Shown here one piece after another: positions 21,830 through 33,843 of a stretch of DNA of 64,000 nt. The notes below the pieces were generated by a model. That model was not told the DNA's origin and did not search any database. It saw only the letters and a list, made by a program, of their open reading frames with translations. The DNA is from Symsagittifera roscoffensis. Lineage: Eukaryota; Xenacoelomorpha; Acoela; Convolutidae. The stretch's first letter is position 1. The number at the start of each line of letters is the position of its first letter. A program made the translations under genes and the position numbers. The stretch lies in NCBI RefSeq assembly GCF_963678635.1, contig NC_087068.1:23028388-23092387 (forward strand), in the 5' to 3' direction.

Positions 21830-24630
21830 TGCAATATAGTTCTTAGACGAATTTAGCAAAACGCCACCTCCAACAAACGCTCAAGAAAACGACATTTTTT
21901 TAAAGAAAAAAAACAAACTAAAAACTTTTTATTGAACATACGGTCGGAACAGTTTGGAAAAAGTGGAGGAACTTTGTGTTAGGGTGAGCTTAAGTTTTTT
22001 TCTTTTGTTTTCTTTTTGCTTTGCACGCAAAATAAAGTTAAGGGTTTAGTTATATATTATATTGAAGCCCTTTTAGGCGTGATTCGACCGATTTGTAAAA
22101 CAATAGTAATATTTTTTCTCAGTTTCGAGATAAACTGAATTGAAAATTTTGATTTTTGGTCTAGATTCGACCTAATAGGGTTGCCACAATAAGATTTGCA
22201 GGCTTGCAATAGCTAATTTAAGCTTAATTCAAGACGTGTTATGTCATTTATACTTAAATAAAGTTAATTTTGGAACGTTTTAGCGCTGTTTTGGGAGACA
22301 AAAACATCAAATAACCAAAAAAATTCTGCAACAGAAAACAGAAAAGTTTTTATTTATATTTTATTTTCATTTTATTTTTATTTGTTTTTGTTTTTGAGTC
22401 ATTTTTTCTACAGAAACGGTTTCCAATTGTATAATTTGACTATGACTGTCGAATATACCTAATTTCTATTTTTTCTGTCAGATTTTACTATCACCCCATA
22501 CAGAAAAAAAACACTAATTTGAAAAATATATATATATTTTTTAAAGAGTTGGAACATTCTCTGCTACATGCACAGTAACTGGCTAGCCTTGTTCTTATTT
22601 GGATTTTGGGTTGCATTTTCCATTTTCCGTTCTGGTGTTATCAATAGCTACAGAATTTCTAGTGGCTCTATCGGTGCCACTATTTATCAGTTTTATGAGG
22701 CGAGCAGGTTTGAAAACACAAAATGCATTTACTACACTTGAAGTTTTAAGAAAAACCAAGCGATGATTAACGAGAAAATAAATTTGCCTGGTACAAAATA
22801 TCTGGTCTTTAAAAAACGTCTCAAAGCAGGGCCAAAATTTTGCAATATAAAAACCTTGCGTCTAAAATTTACAAAGTTTTAAGTACCTGATTAAGTGCAA
22901 TTATTGAAGACTTTCCACTCCCCTATCCCACCTGCAATTTTTTAAAAGTAAGTTTTTGCTCGCATTATCTGATTGTTATGAAAAAGGCATGCGGACTATT
23001 TTGGTCATGAAAAACTTATTTAGTCGTCATATTTATTCAAACCAGAAAAATGATGATATGTGAAAAGGATTTTTTGTAAACCGAAAACTACGGGGTTTTC
23101 TAAACTTCGGTCAGAGTGATTTCCATTACAACGGAAAATTGAAAAATAATCACTGGAGTACAAAATTCAAACATACAAATTTTTGCAATTTCGATTAAAT
23201 TTATGTTTGAAATTAGCCTCATCAAAAATCATGGAAATATTGAAGTGTCATTTTTTCACTCAGATGTCAGACATTCTGGACTAATTCTATTTGTTTGAAT
23301 ACGTTTTCCGGTAAGCTCTACATCGAGAATCAGAGACCATGCGACACGAAAAAACAACAGAAAAGTTTTAACAAATAGTAAATTGAAGAAAAACAGAAAG
23401 AAAGATGTAAGAATAAATATAAAGCAGTACACGATGATAGATTAATAAAAATAACGAAACTTTTTAATTAAATTTTTTCTGCTGTTTTGGTTCCAAAGAT
23501 TTAGCAGTGAAGGAGTTCATCATGACATAACCGTTCATTTCATTTGACACAACTGAACCACTAAATTGCTTTCAAAAATTCAGTTCCTTTTTCTGGCCTC
23601 CACTAAAGTGCAAGAAAAGTCCTTTTAAATTTTTTCTTGTTGAAATTAATAACTATTCTCCAAAAGCAAGGCATTTTGATTAAACAGCTTTTCAGAAAAC
23701 TTGATTAGCGAAAATACACTTTGTGATTGAATACAATCCACAAGTAGTTTTACGCTTTCCTATAAAGAATTCTAGCAAAACATTTACATTAAAATGGTTC
23801 TTTTCTCATATCTCGGTGTTTTTGAATGCTGAGTTTTTTGAAGGAACCCTAGGTGTTTGTGTCTGGGCGCTCGTCCTTCTTTATGTTAGGAGACCGGAGT
23901 TTTTTGAGAGTCTGTCTAGTCACCTTGAACTCGCAGCGAAATGTTAGATGGCTCAGTTTCCTCAAACTTGAGAACCGCTAAGAGTTAACTAACCCAGTTT
24001 TTTGGTTTGGTCCTGTTTTCACTGTAGCTCTTCTTGGGTGACAGTGTGCTGGTTATAAAAAGTTTTCTTAGCTTTATTGTTAAGAAGAGTTTTGGTAAAA
24101 TTGATGCCCTCTGGTGTTCTGGTGTAATTTGGCGAGGTATAGTTTAAGTTGTAGTTTAAGAAATGGCGTTGTGGATGGGCTTCTGATAGGTGGGTTTTCT
24201 TTATTGGTATTCTGGCCCTACAATCCAAACTTCATCATTTTTTCGCAATAGCTACAGAATTTTGTATCTCTAACCAAAGATCAGCCGGAAACTTTCCTTC
24301 AGTAATTGCAAGCTGTTAATTCTAAACCACACTTGCATTTCAGTGTTCGCTAAGCTTGTACCCTCTACAACATAGATTTTTTCAAAAAACAAAATTATGG
24401 TAATTTTGTCTTCAAAAAAATCAAATGATGAGTTAGTTGCTGTTAGAAAAATTAGGAGATTTAAACAAGTTGCGCCTAGATACACTTAAAAGACTCAGTT
24501 TGAGTTTGTTGAGTTTTTGCGATAAATATGCCAGCAAAGGCAAGCAATTTGCGAACCAATTTAAACCAAAATTTTGTCATTTGTATCTCAGAATCTGATA
24601 ATTTAAATGCGTCTGTTCACGAACAGTTTT
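21830..24630. other. Intron/duplicated-unit DNA without a supported gene (copy A left part)
   Basis: T-rich sequence, nearly identical in copy B (27347-30150). Frames such as 23723-23947 are open in both copies, but near identity of recent duplicates makes that weak evidence. At 22568 a frame starting MHSNWLALFLFGFWVAF is disrupted by a replaced segment; see the intact copy B version at 28101. Confidence 0.4.
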
Positions 24631-24639
24631 TGCAGTTTC

Positions 24640-25540
24640 ATTTTACAGTCTTCTATAAATGGTCATGCTCATTATCAATTCAGGATTTTTGGCGAGTAGT
24701 TTTAACCTGTCAAAGAAAACTTGTTTGGTAGAAAAACATCTAAAAGCTCCAACAAACAAGCTTCAGAAGAAAATTTTTTTTTGAAGAAAAAAAAAGAAAC
24801 CTATCGACAAAGACTTAAGCAACGGATATGTTGTAAGCAGGAAATCAACTGGATACTGCAATCAGGGTCAGGTCACAGCCTCAAATCGCAAGACAAATGA
24901 AGCAAACAGGGCAACTTTTGCCTGGTATCCAATGCTTCTTGTGTTTTTTTTGCCAGTCCTTGAAGTAGGAAATCTTTGATACCTGTGATACAATCATGAA
25001 CACACAAGTCACTTTTTTGAAACTATAGACACTCCATGTATTCCGTGCTATGCATTACACATGCTCACGAACCACAGTCCACAACTTTAACTGTTTCAAT
25101 TTATAGTCTCGTACTTATGGTCGTGCCCATGGATCAATTCAGGTTTGGGTTACGCGGAGTTTTGACCTGTCAAGTAAACTTTGGCTCTAGAAAAACAGCA
25201 AAAAGCTCTCAACAACAAGTTTCAGAAGAATGTTACTATGAAGAAAAAAAAATTGAAAAACACTGACAAATACTTCAGCAAAAAATATTTTGTTAACAAT
25301 AAATCAAGGATCGACACTGCAACCAATGTCTCGTAACCGCCTCACCATCCCATGACAAATGAAATTGAACCAGTTAAAGTTTGCTGAGTGTCTAATGCTT
25401 TTTGTGTTTTTCTTGGACAGTCCTTGAAGTCAGATGCCTATGACACCTGCGGTAGAATCAGGAAAACTTGAGGTCCAAAACTTGAGGTCACTTTTTCCAA
25501 AGAACACACTCTTCACGTATTCCGTGCTATGCATTACTTC
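24640..25540. repeat. Two diverged tandem repeats of ~460-480 bases (copy A; repeated in copy B)
   Basis: Two consecutive blocks share words in the same order: ATCAATTCAGG...GAGT.TTTAACCTGTCAA near 24676 and 25135, TTTCAGAAGAA-type words, CCAGTCCTTGAAGTAGGA / ACAGTCCTTGAAGTCAGA near 24953 and 25418, and TTCCGTGCTATGCATTAC at 25041 and 25520. Divergence is much greater than between copies A and B, so this local duplication is older. The pair recurs at about 30160-31060 in copy B. No gene is supported. Confidence 0.75.
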
Positions 25541-26145
25541 GTTGCGCAGTTGACAATGAAAAAAAAATTGGGCATGTCAAAAATTTCGTTGAAAGTAATA
25601 TGCACATGGACGATTTATAGATTTCGACAAAAAAAATCACCATGGCGGATGTTCAAAGTTCCTCTCCCTCGGAGGGTATCTTTGCTCAAAGCGCATCTCA
25701 AATGATTGTTTTCTTGCCAGAAAAGTTTGATTGAGCGCTATTTGTGAACCCTAAAGAACTGAAAACCGCGCAGCAGCATATTAAATCTTTGTCATCCATA
25801 GAAGCCTATTACAGACATTCATAAAAGTGACATTTATTACAGACATTTGTATATGGAAACTGTTCCATAAGTTTCATCCTGGAACAAAAAGAAAAAAAAG
25901 TTTCACCCAAATTGCAGCAAAGGCCTCAAATGGGACAAAGTAATCAAATTCTTTTAGTTTTTAAAATTCAGGATTTTTTAAAATGAAAACCAATATTGAA
26001 TCCCTTCCCGTGCCTCCCAACCCAATCAACGGAGACCAAACAAGGTCCAGAGATCACCACGTCCTTACAGAGGCATCAGAATTTGCACATGCAGCAGAAG
26101 CTTTTCTCACAGGATAGCCGACAGCGAAAAACCTTTGCGGTAAAA

Positions 26146-26470
26146 TTTCTAATGGGTGAGACAGGAGGATTCGCCCCAATAGAGCGCATGACCATACCTG
26201 ATGCAAAACTGCAAGCGACTGTTTACGAAGAAGAGATGGATCATTTCATCGTTGAAGAGTCGGATTACTAAATATGCCGTCAAAAACTTGCAGTCAAATG
26301 ATGTCCTCTGGCTGCTAGAAGATCTTACACCACGAGGTTTTTGTCTCGTTAAAATTCTCAACTTGATACCAGACAGCGACGGAATATTCAGATCTGCGAC
26401 TTTTCAAAAACGCCTTGGGGTAAAAAGTACGGCCAATAAACAAACTGTCCAAAATTCACCTGATGATTGA
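26146..26470 (+). pseudogene. BEL/Pao retrotransposon Pol C-terminal remnant (copy A)
   Basis: Two frames overlap by a frameshift near 26235. The first has FLMGETGGFAPIERM and the second, open to a TGA at 26468-26470, has SNDVLWLLEDLTPRGF then ILNLIPDSDGIFRSATF. That order (W-hydrophobic, D/N-D-V-L, TPRG, P-x-x-DG-x-x-R) matches the domain DUF5641 found at the C-terminus of BEL/Pao Pol after the integrase core, from memory of the family. Upstream integrase is not recognisable. It is a fossil fragment, and it was duplicated together with the 5.5 kb unit. Confidence 0.55.
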
Positions 26471-27081
26471 TTTTCATTGAGTTCATAAATTATTTCGTAC
26501 TATCCATTGTGTTTGTTTGGTATTTTTTGCAAATTATTCCGGTAACATAATTTCCTTCCTTTTTTTATACAGCAATTAACAGTTTTTTCCAGCCTTGTCT
26601 ACTAATATACTAACCAACTCGAGCACACACTTCTTTTATTTGCGCCACTCGCAAAATGATCTGATGTTTTGTTGTATCTAAAAGTCCCATGTCCAAAAAT
26701 CGCAAGCAAAAGACTTGATTGTACCTCAAAAATTTCCAATACGTGTTTCTTTTTAGTGTACTGTTACTCCGCTTTGTCCATGGTTACTTGTCAACCCATT
26801 TGAAATGGTTCCTGATTTTTCGGTTGGTCTCTGCAGCTTGAAAAGCCATTCACTTTGTCTCGAGGCCCTTCGTCGTTTCGTGTGAGTAATTTTCGTGTGG
26901 GTAATTTGAAAAGAGCAATTCAAGTCTACTCCAACAGGGCACAGCATCATGATACAAAGAGTAAATGATAGTTTACCGATGACCTTTAATTAATATAAGT
27001 AAATCTGTTCATTTAAACTGTCAAATTGTTCCAAGCAAATGTTCATCCGAGACCCAAATTAACAAAAAAACTTCTTATAAA

Positions 27082-27346
27082 ATGCTTACTGAGTTAAAAT
27101 TGCTTGTGATTCTTGAAATCTTTTTATTTTGATGCTGTGCAAACATTTAGCGTCGCCTGAAGCGATTATCGAACCTAACCCTTGTCGAATGGGTGAAGGC
27201 AGCTGACCGAAAGATTGTATTAGAGCGAGGGTTCTTTGCCCGAGTTAGAAACATAGTCTGGTCTGAAGTGGAATGTGGTGCGTCGATTGTCGGCCTAGAA
27301 TGGGTTCTGACGTCAGCTACTTGCGCTCAATTGGTCACTCGAGGAA
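27082..27346 (+). pseudogene. Dead duplicate of protease-homologue exon 1 (copy B)
   Basis: The counterpart of 21560-21821 in the second duplicated unit. A missing T in the T-run at ~27127-27130 makes TGA the 17th codon. A later 4-base insertion near 27170 returns the original frame, so the His-loop part is still readable (CGASIVGLEWVLTSATC) but is cut off from its signal peptide. The donor-like GAA|GTAGTT is kept. Net length is 265 bases against 262 in copy A. Because it lies inside the predicted first intron of the live gene it might still be spliced in by mistake. Confidence 0.75.
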
Positions 27347-28100
27347 GTAGTTAGTGCAATATAGTTCTTAGACGAATCTAGCAAAACGCCACCTCCAACA
27401 AACGCTCAAGAAAACGACATTTTTTTAAAGAAAAAAAAACAAACTAAAAACTTTTTATTGAACATGCGGTCGGAACAGTTTGGAAAAAGTGGAGGAACTT
27501 TGTGTTAGGGTGAGCTTAAGTTTTTTTCTTTTGTTTTCTTTTTGCTTTGCACGCAAAATCAAGTTAAGGGTTTAGTTGTATATTATATTGAAGCCCTTTT
27601 AGGCGTGATTCGACCGATTTGTAAAACAATAGTAATATTTTTTCTCAGTTTCGAGATAAACTGAATTGAAAATTTTGATTTTTGGTCTAGATTCGACCTA
27701 ATAGGGTTGCCACAATAAGATTTGCAGGCTTGCAATAGCTAATTTAAGCTTAATTCAAGACGTGTTATGTCATTTATACTCAAATAAAGTTAATTTTTGA
27801 ACGTTTTAGCGCTGTTTTGGGAGACAAAAACATCAAATAATCAAAAAAATTCTGCAACAGAAAACAGAAAATTTTTTATTTATATTTTATTTTCATTTTA
27901 TTTTTATTTGTTTTTGTTTTTGAGTCATTCTTTTCTACAGAAACGGTTTCCAATTGTATAATTTGATTATGACTGTCGAATATACCTAATTTCTATTTTT
28001 TCTGTCAGATTTTACTATCACCCCATACAGAAAAAAAACACTAATTTGAAAAATATATATATATATATATTTTTTAAAGAGTTGGAACATTCTCTGCTAC

Positions 28101-28289
28101 ATGCACAGTAACTGGCTAGCCTTGTTCTTATTTGGATTTTGGGTTGCATTTTCCATTTTGACCTACCAAGCCCTAATTTTTCTAGTGGCTCTATCGGTGC
28201 CACTATTTATCAGTTTTATGAGGCGAGCAGGTTTGAAAACACAAAATGCATTTACTACACTTGAAGTTTTAAGAAAAACCAAGCGATGA
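28101..28289 (+). CDS. Possible 62-residue membrane peptide (copy B), doubtful
   Basis: Encodes a short protein whose first ~40 residues are strongly hydrophobic (WLALFLFGFWVAFSILTYQ, then ALIFLVALSVPLFISF), followed by a basic tail. In copy A the same start is followed by a different segment, which changes the frame after about 20 codons. Hydrophobic frames arise easily in T-rich DNA, so this may be chance. No family is recognised. Confidence 0.15.
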   Translation: MHSNWLALFLFGFWVAFSILTYQALIFLVALSVPLFISFMRRAGLKTQNAFTTLEVLRKTKR

Positions 28290-31200
28290 TTAACGAGAAA
28301 ATAAATTTGCCTGGTACAAAACGCCTGGTCTTTAAAAAACGTCAGCAGGGCCAAAATTTTGCAATATAAAAACCTTGCGTCTAAAATTTACAAAGTTTAA
28401 AGTACCTGATTAAGTGCAATTATTGAAGACTTTCCACTCCCCTATCCCACCTGCAATTTTTTAAAAGTAAGTTTTTGCTCGCATTATCTGATTGTTATGA
28501 AAAAGGCATGCGGACTATTTTGGTCATGAAAAACTTATTTGGTCGTCATATTTATTCAAACCAGAAAAATGATGATATGTGAAAAGGATTTTTTGTAAAC
28601 CGAAAACTACGAGGATTTCTAAACTTCGGTCAGAGTGATTTCCATTACAACGGAAAATTGAAAAATAATCACTGGAGTACAAAATTCAAACATAGAAATT
28701 TTTGCAATTTTGATTAAATTTATGTTTGAAATTAGCCTCATCAAAAATCATGGAAATATTGAAGTGTCATTTTTTCACTCAGATGTCAGACATTCTGGAC
28801 TAATTCTATTTGTTTGAATACGTTTTCCGGTAAGCTCTACATCGAGAATCAGAGGCCATGCGACACGAAAAAACAACAGAAAAGTTTGAACAAATAGTAA
28901 ATTGAAGAAAAACAGAAAGAAAGATGTAAGAATAAATATAAAGCAGTACACGATGATAGATTAATAAAAATAACGAAATTTTTTAATTAAATTTTTTCTG
29001 CAGTTTTGGTTCCAAAGATTTAGCAGTGAAGGAGTTCATCATGACATAACCGTTCATTTCATTTGACACAACTGAACCACTAAATAGCTTTCAAAAATTC
29101 AGTTCCTTTTTCTGGCCTCCACTAAAGTGCAAGAAAAGTCCTTTTAAATTTTTTCTTGTTGAAATTAATAACTATTCTCCAAAAGCAAGGCATTTTGATT
29201 AAACAGCTTTGCAGAAAACTTGATTAGCGAAAATACACTTTGTGATTGAATACAATCCACAAGTAGTTTTACGCTTTCCTATAAAGAATTCTAGCAAAAC
29301 ATTTACATTAAAATGGTTCTTTTCTCATATCTTGGTGTTTTTGAACGCTGAGTTTTTTGAAGGAACCCTAGGTGTTTGTGTCTGGACGCTCGTCCTTCTT
29401 TATGTTAGGAGACCGGAGTTTTTTGAGAGTCTGTCTAGTCACCTTGAACTCGCAGCGAAATGTTAGATGGCTCAGTTTCCTCAAACTTGAGAACCGCTAA
29501 GAGTTAACTAACCCAGTTTTTTGGTTTGGTCCTGTTTTCACTGTAGCTCTTCTTGGGTGACAGTGTGCTGGTTATAAAAAGTTTTCTTAGCTTTGTTGTT
29601 AAGAAGAGTTCTGGTAAAATTGATGCCCTCTGGTGTTCTGGTGTAATTTGGCGAGGTATAGTTTAAATTGTAGTTTAAGAAATGGCGTTGTGGATGGGCT
29701 TCTGATAGGTGGGTTTTCTTTATTGGTATTCTGGCCCTACAATCCAAACTTCATCATTTTTTCGCAATAGCTACAGAATTTTGTATCTCTAACCAAAGAT
29801 CAGCCGGAAACTTTCCTTCAGTAATTGCAAGCTGTTAATTCTAAACCACACTTGCATTTCAGTGTTCGCTAAGCTTGTACCCTCTACAACATAGATTTTT
29901 TCAAAAAACAAAATTATGGTAATTTTGTCTTCAAAAAAATCAAATGATGAGTTAGTTGCTGTTAGAAAAATTAGGAGATTTAAACAAGTTGCGCCTAGAT
30001 ACACTTAAAAGACTCAGTTTGAGTTTGTTGAGTTTTTGCGATAAATATGCCAGCAAAGGCAAGCAATTTGCGAACCAATTTAAACCAAAATTTTGTCATT
30101 TGTATCTCAGAATCTGATAATTTAAATGCGTCTGTTCACGAACAGTTTTTGCAGTTTCATTTTACAGTCTTCTATAAATGGTCATGCTCATTATCAATTC
30201 AGGATTTTTGGCGAGTAGTTTTAACCTGTCAAAGAAAACTTGTTTGGTAGAAAAACATCTAAAAGCTCCAACAAACAAGCTTCAGAAGAAAATTTTTTTT
30301 TGAAGAAGAAAAAAGAAACCTATCGACAAAGACTTAAGCAACGGATATGTTGTAAGCAGGAAATCAACTGGATACTGCAATCAGGGTCAGGTCACAGCCT
30401 CAAATCGCAAGACAAATGAAGCAAACAGGGCAACTTTTGCCTGGTATCCAATGCTTCTTGTGTTTTTTTTGCCAGTCCTTGAAGTAGGAAATCTTTGATA
30501 CCTGTGATACAATCATGAACACACAAGTCACTTTTTTGAAACTATAGACACTCCATGTATTCCGTGCTATGCATTACACATGCTCACGAACCACAGTCCA
30601 CAACTTTAACTGTTTCAATTTATAGTCTCGTACTTATGGTCGTGCCCATGGATCAATTCAGGTTTGGGTTACGCGGAGTTTTGACCTGTTAAATAAACTT
30701 TGGCTCGCAGAAAAACAGCAAAAAGCTCTCAACAACAAGTTTCAGAAGAATGTTACTTAGAAGAAAAAAAAATTGAAAAACACTGACAAATACTTCAGCA
30801 AAAAATATTTTGTTAACAATAAATCAAGGATCGACACTGCAACCAATGTCTCGTAACCGCCTCACCATCCCATGACAAATGAAATTGAACCAGTTAAAGT
30901 TTGCTGAGTGTCTAATGCTTTTTGTGTTTTTCTTGGACAGTCCTTGAAGTCAGATGCCTATGACACCTGCGGTAGAATCAGGAAAACTTGAGGTCCAAAA
31001 CTTGAGGTCACTTTTTCCACAGAACACACTCTTCACGTATTCCGTGCTATGCATTACTTCGTTGCGCAGTTGACAATGAAAAAAAAATTGGGCATGTCAA
31101 AAATTTCGTTGAATGTAATATGCACATGGACGATTTATAGATTTCGACAAAAAAAAAACCACCATGGCGGATGTTCAAAGTTCCTCTCCCTCGGAGGGTA

Positions 31201-31831
31201 TCTTTGCTCAAAGCGCATCTCAAATGATTGTTTTCTTGCCAGAAAAGTTTGATTGAGCGCTATTTGTGAACCCTAAAGAACTGAAAAGCGCGCAGCAGCA
31301 TATTAAATCTTTGGCATCCATAGAAGCCTATTACAGACATTCATAAAAGTGACATTTATTACAAACATTTGTATATGGAAACTGTTCCATAAGTTTCATC
31401 CTGGAAGAAAAAGAAAAAAAAGTTTCACCCAAATTGCAGCAAAGGCCTCAAATGGGACAAAGTAATCAAATTCTTTTAGTTTTTAAAATTCAGGATTTTT
31501 TAAAATGAAAACCAATATTGTGTTTTTACTTTTGAATCAAATATAAGAACACATCATTCGCGTTCTGTTGTTTTCTCACCTTGGTCTTTGGAAAAGTTGA
31601 AACATAAAATTTGAAAATTTTAAACATAGTTTCAATCCAGAAAACTATTCTAAAGAAAATTTTGTTGAAACACTGACAGAGATGTCGTGTTTCAGCATGC
31701 CTCCCAACCCAATCAACGGAGACCAAACAAGGTCCAGAGATCACCACGTCCTTACAGAGGCATCAGAATTTGCACATGCAGCAGAAGCTTTTCTCACAGG
31801 ATAGCCGACAGCGAAAAACCTTTGCGGTAAA

Positions 31832-32154
31832 ATTTCTAATGGGTGAGGCAGGATTCGCCCCAATAGAGCGCATGACCATACCTGATGCAAAACTGCAAGC
31901 GACTGTTTACGAAGAAGAGATGGATCATTTCATCGTTGAAGAGTCGGATTACTAAATATGCCGTCAAAAACTTGCAGTCAAATGATGTCCTCTGGCTGCA
32001 AGAAGATGTTACACCACGAGGTTTTTGTCTCGTTAAAATTCTCAACTTGATACCAGACAGCGACGGAATCTTCAGATCTGCGACTTTTCAAAAACGCCTT
32101 GGGGTAAAAAGTACGGCCAATAAACAAACTGTCCAAAATTCACCTGATGATTGA
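31832..32154 (+). pseudogene. BEL/Pao retrotransposon Pol C-terminal remnant (copy B)
   Basis: Near-identical duplicate of 26146-26470 with the same frameshift. It differs at a few residues (for example LQEDVTPRG for LLEDLTPRG) and lacks three bases at GETGG/GEAG. About 165 bases just upstream (31520-31695) are present only in this copy. Confidence 0.55.
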
Positions 32155-32544
32155 TTTTCATTGAGTTCATAAATTATTTCGTACTATCTATTGTGTTTGT
32201 TTGGTATTTTTTACAAATTATTCCGGTAACATAATTTCCTTCATTTTTTTATACAGCAATTAACAGTTTTTTCCAGCCTTGTCTACTAATATACTAACCA
32301 ACTCGAGCACACACTTCTTTTTTTTGCTGCACTCGCAAAATGATCTGATGTTTTGTTGTATCTAAAAGTCCCTTGTCCAAAAAACGCAAGCAAAAGACTT
32401 GATTGTACCTCAAAAATTTCCAATACGTGTTTCTTTTTAGTGTACTGTTACTCCGCTTTGTCCATGGTTACTTGTCAACCCAGTTGAAATGGTTCCTGAT
32501 TTTTCGGTTGGTCTCTGCAGCTTGAAAAGCCATTCACTTTGTCT

Positions 32545-33126
32545 CAAATTTGTATGTTGAGCACTTTAACTGTCGTCGTGGTGAACAAAGATAACCTGAT
32601 CACTTAAGACGAGAGATTTGGGCAATTCAATACGCTTACATTTGGGCAATTCAATACACATATCAATAGACACTTTTTGTCCTCAAGCTCCCTTACCCCT
32701 CAAATAAACTTTCTCTCTTAAACTTTCTCTACTACTTTTTTATGCTTGCTTTTTTCATTTTTTAGTTTTTTTTCCTATTTAAGCATTCGTTTCTGTTCGT
32801 CGACCACACGCTGATTAGAGTGAAGTTTTTGGTCTTTTGGTTCTTAGAGAAATTTACTTAAATTTGGGCCCGAAGCTTCCATAGGTGGAACAGTTTCTGC
32901 AGTTTTTTGCCCTATGACACTTTTGACTTCACATATGTCAGTCCTCGTACTTATTTTCTCTTCTGTGCTGGTCATATTGATCGCATATTTGGTCATATTT
33001 GGTCCTGGGATGAAAGCTTTGATCGGAAAGTTGCTCCCTATATCGGTTACTCAGTGACCCTTTTCGGTCGTGCTCCTCTCCAGTGACCCTTGCCTCTCCG
33101 AACATCACTGCTATGGGAATTTTTTT
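32545..33126. other. Spacer right of the duplication, no gene seen
   Basis: Contains a short direct repeat of ATTTGGGCAATTCAATAC (near 32617 and 32640) and nothing else I can support. GTCAGTGACC-type words repeat near 33050 and 33080. Confidence 0.3.
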
Positions 33127-33366
33127 TCAAGCCACCGGTATCTGCTGAACGAGTTTGTTTGCCGAATCAATGAGGGCATCCGTTTTGTCTCTTGGTATGG
33201 CCGCTAACTTTGGCGTTTGTTTCTCCTTCTCAGTTATTATCACAGCTTCCGGGAGAAGTGCTCTGTTTGGGGCGTTCGCTATATTCATGTCTTTGTCCCC
33301 AATTGTCTCCCTGAGATCAAATCTATTTTTACTGTGGTTGACCCCTTTGGAAAACTTTCGAAGCAC
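33127..33366 (-). pseudogene. Unassigned coding-like fragment, minus strand
   Basis: A 79-codon minus-strand frame in a locally GC-richer island, unlike the T-rich surroundings. The product is charged and helical-looking (NRALLPEAVIITEKEKQTPK, then ALIDSANKLVQQIPVA). The + strand is also open over the same bases (33155-33373), but its product is simply hydrophobic. No family is recognised; a retroelement Gag or Pol fragment is possible. It directly abuts the partial hAT-like element. Confidence 0.25.
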
Positions 33367-33399
33367 TAGGTAGATAATTCCGCATGTCCAAGGACTCGA

Positions 33400-33843
33400 C
33401 TGTGAACGGCTTCAAAGCCAATTGCTGCCTTTGGTACTCTCTGAAAAATCCAATTTTAGGTGACTGACCCTAAAACTTTTCTAAAGGCGCCTTCGGCGCC
33501 AATATTTACTAATTTTGAGGAAGAGCGCGCGCCGAAAAAACGCGATTTTTTGGTCAACATTTTCCAAAATCTGCCGCGGCGCCAAAAAGCTGCGGCGCCA
33601 ATAGTTACTATTTTTGAGGTGGAGCGCGCGCCGAAAAAACGCGATTTTTTGGTCAACATTTTCCAAAATCTGCCGCGGCGCAGAAAAAGCTGCGGCGCAG
33701 AAAATTTTGCCAAAACAGGGACCAAACCGTGCTAAGGGAGAGCTCAAAAAATCAATTCGGTCGCCCTAAAAAAGGTCGACAAAATTTTTAGAAATTTTTT
33801 GAAAATTCGCCCCCCTCGAGAAAATCTCATAGATCGGCCCCTG
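33400..33843. mobile_element. Partial hAT-like element with an internal 99-base tandem repeat
   Basis: Same family as 35728-36156: it shares TTTGGTACTCTCTGAAAAATC / GTGACTGACCCT at the left, AAAAACGCGATTTTTTGGTC inside and the right end CTCGAGAAAATCTCATAGA then CGGCCCCTG at 33835-33843. A left terminal repeat is not recognisable, so the left end is deleted or diverged. A block starting GGCGCCAATA repeats at 33495 and 33594, a 99-base period, carrying GCGCGCGCCGAAAAAACGCG. The paired GCGC-rich arms make much of it self-complementary. Confidence 0.55.

Larger units (their letters stand above)
21339..26860. repeat. Tandem segmental duplication, copy A (~5.5 kb)
   Basis: It begins CGAGGCCCTTCGTCG and ends CATTCACTTTGTCT, immediately followed by copy B, which starts with the same words. 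The two copies are near identical along their length, with scattered substitutions and small indels, so the duplication is recent. Copy A holds the intact first exon of the serine protease homologue, an internal pair of diverged ~460-480-base repeats, and a BEL/Pao remnant. Relative to copy B it lacks about 165 bases at ~25998 (present at 31520-31695) and has a replaced segment near 22620-22660. Confidence 0.95.
26861..32544. repeat. Tandem segmental duplication, copy B (~5.7 kb)
   Basis: Directly follows copy A with the same orientation. The right limit is CACTTTGTCT at 32535-32544, after which the sequences differ from the A/B junction. The TA-dinucleotide tract in this copy (~28053-28070) is longer than in A (~22528-22540). 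Its copy of the protease exon 1 is broken. Outside the first exon and the BEL/Pao tail, about 4 kb of each copy shows no gene I can support. Confidence 0.95.

Noticed and set aside
24019-24228. Minus-strand frame with an NYTSPNYTRTPEGINFT stretch, open in both duplicates
   Set aside because: Recent duplicates share frames by descent, and no family is recognised.
33456-33747. Overlapping frames on both strands over the GCGC-rich repeat
   Set aside because: They come from the absence of stops in a GC-rich tandem repeat inside a non-autonomous transposon.
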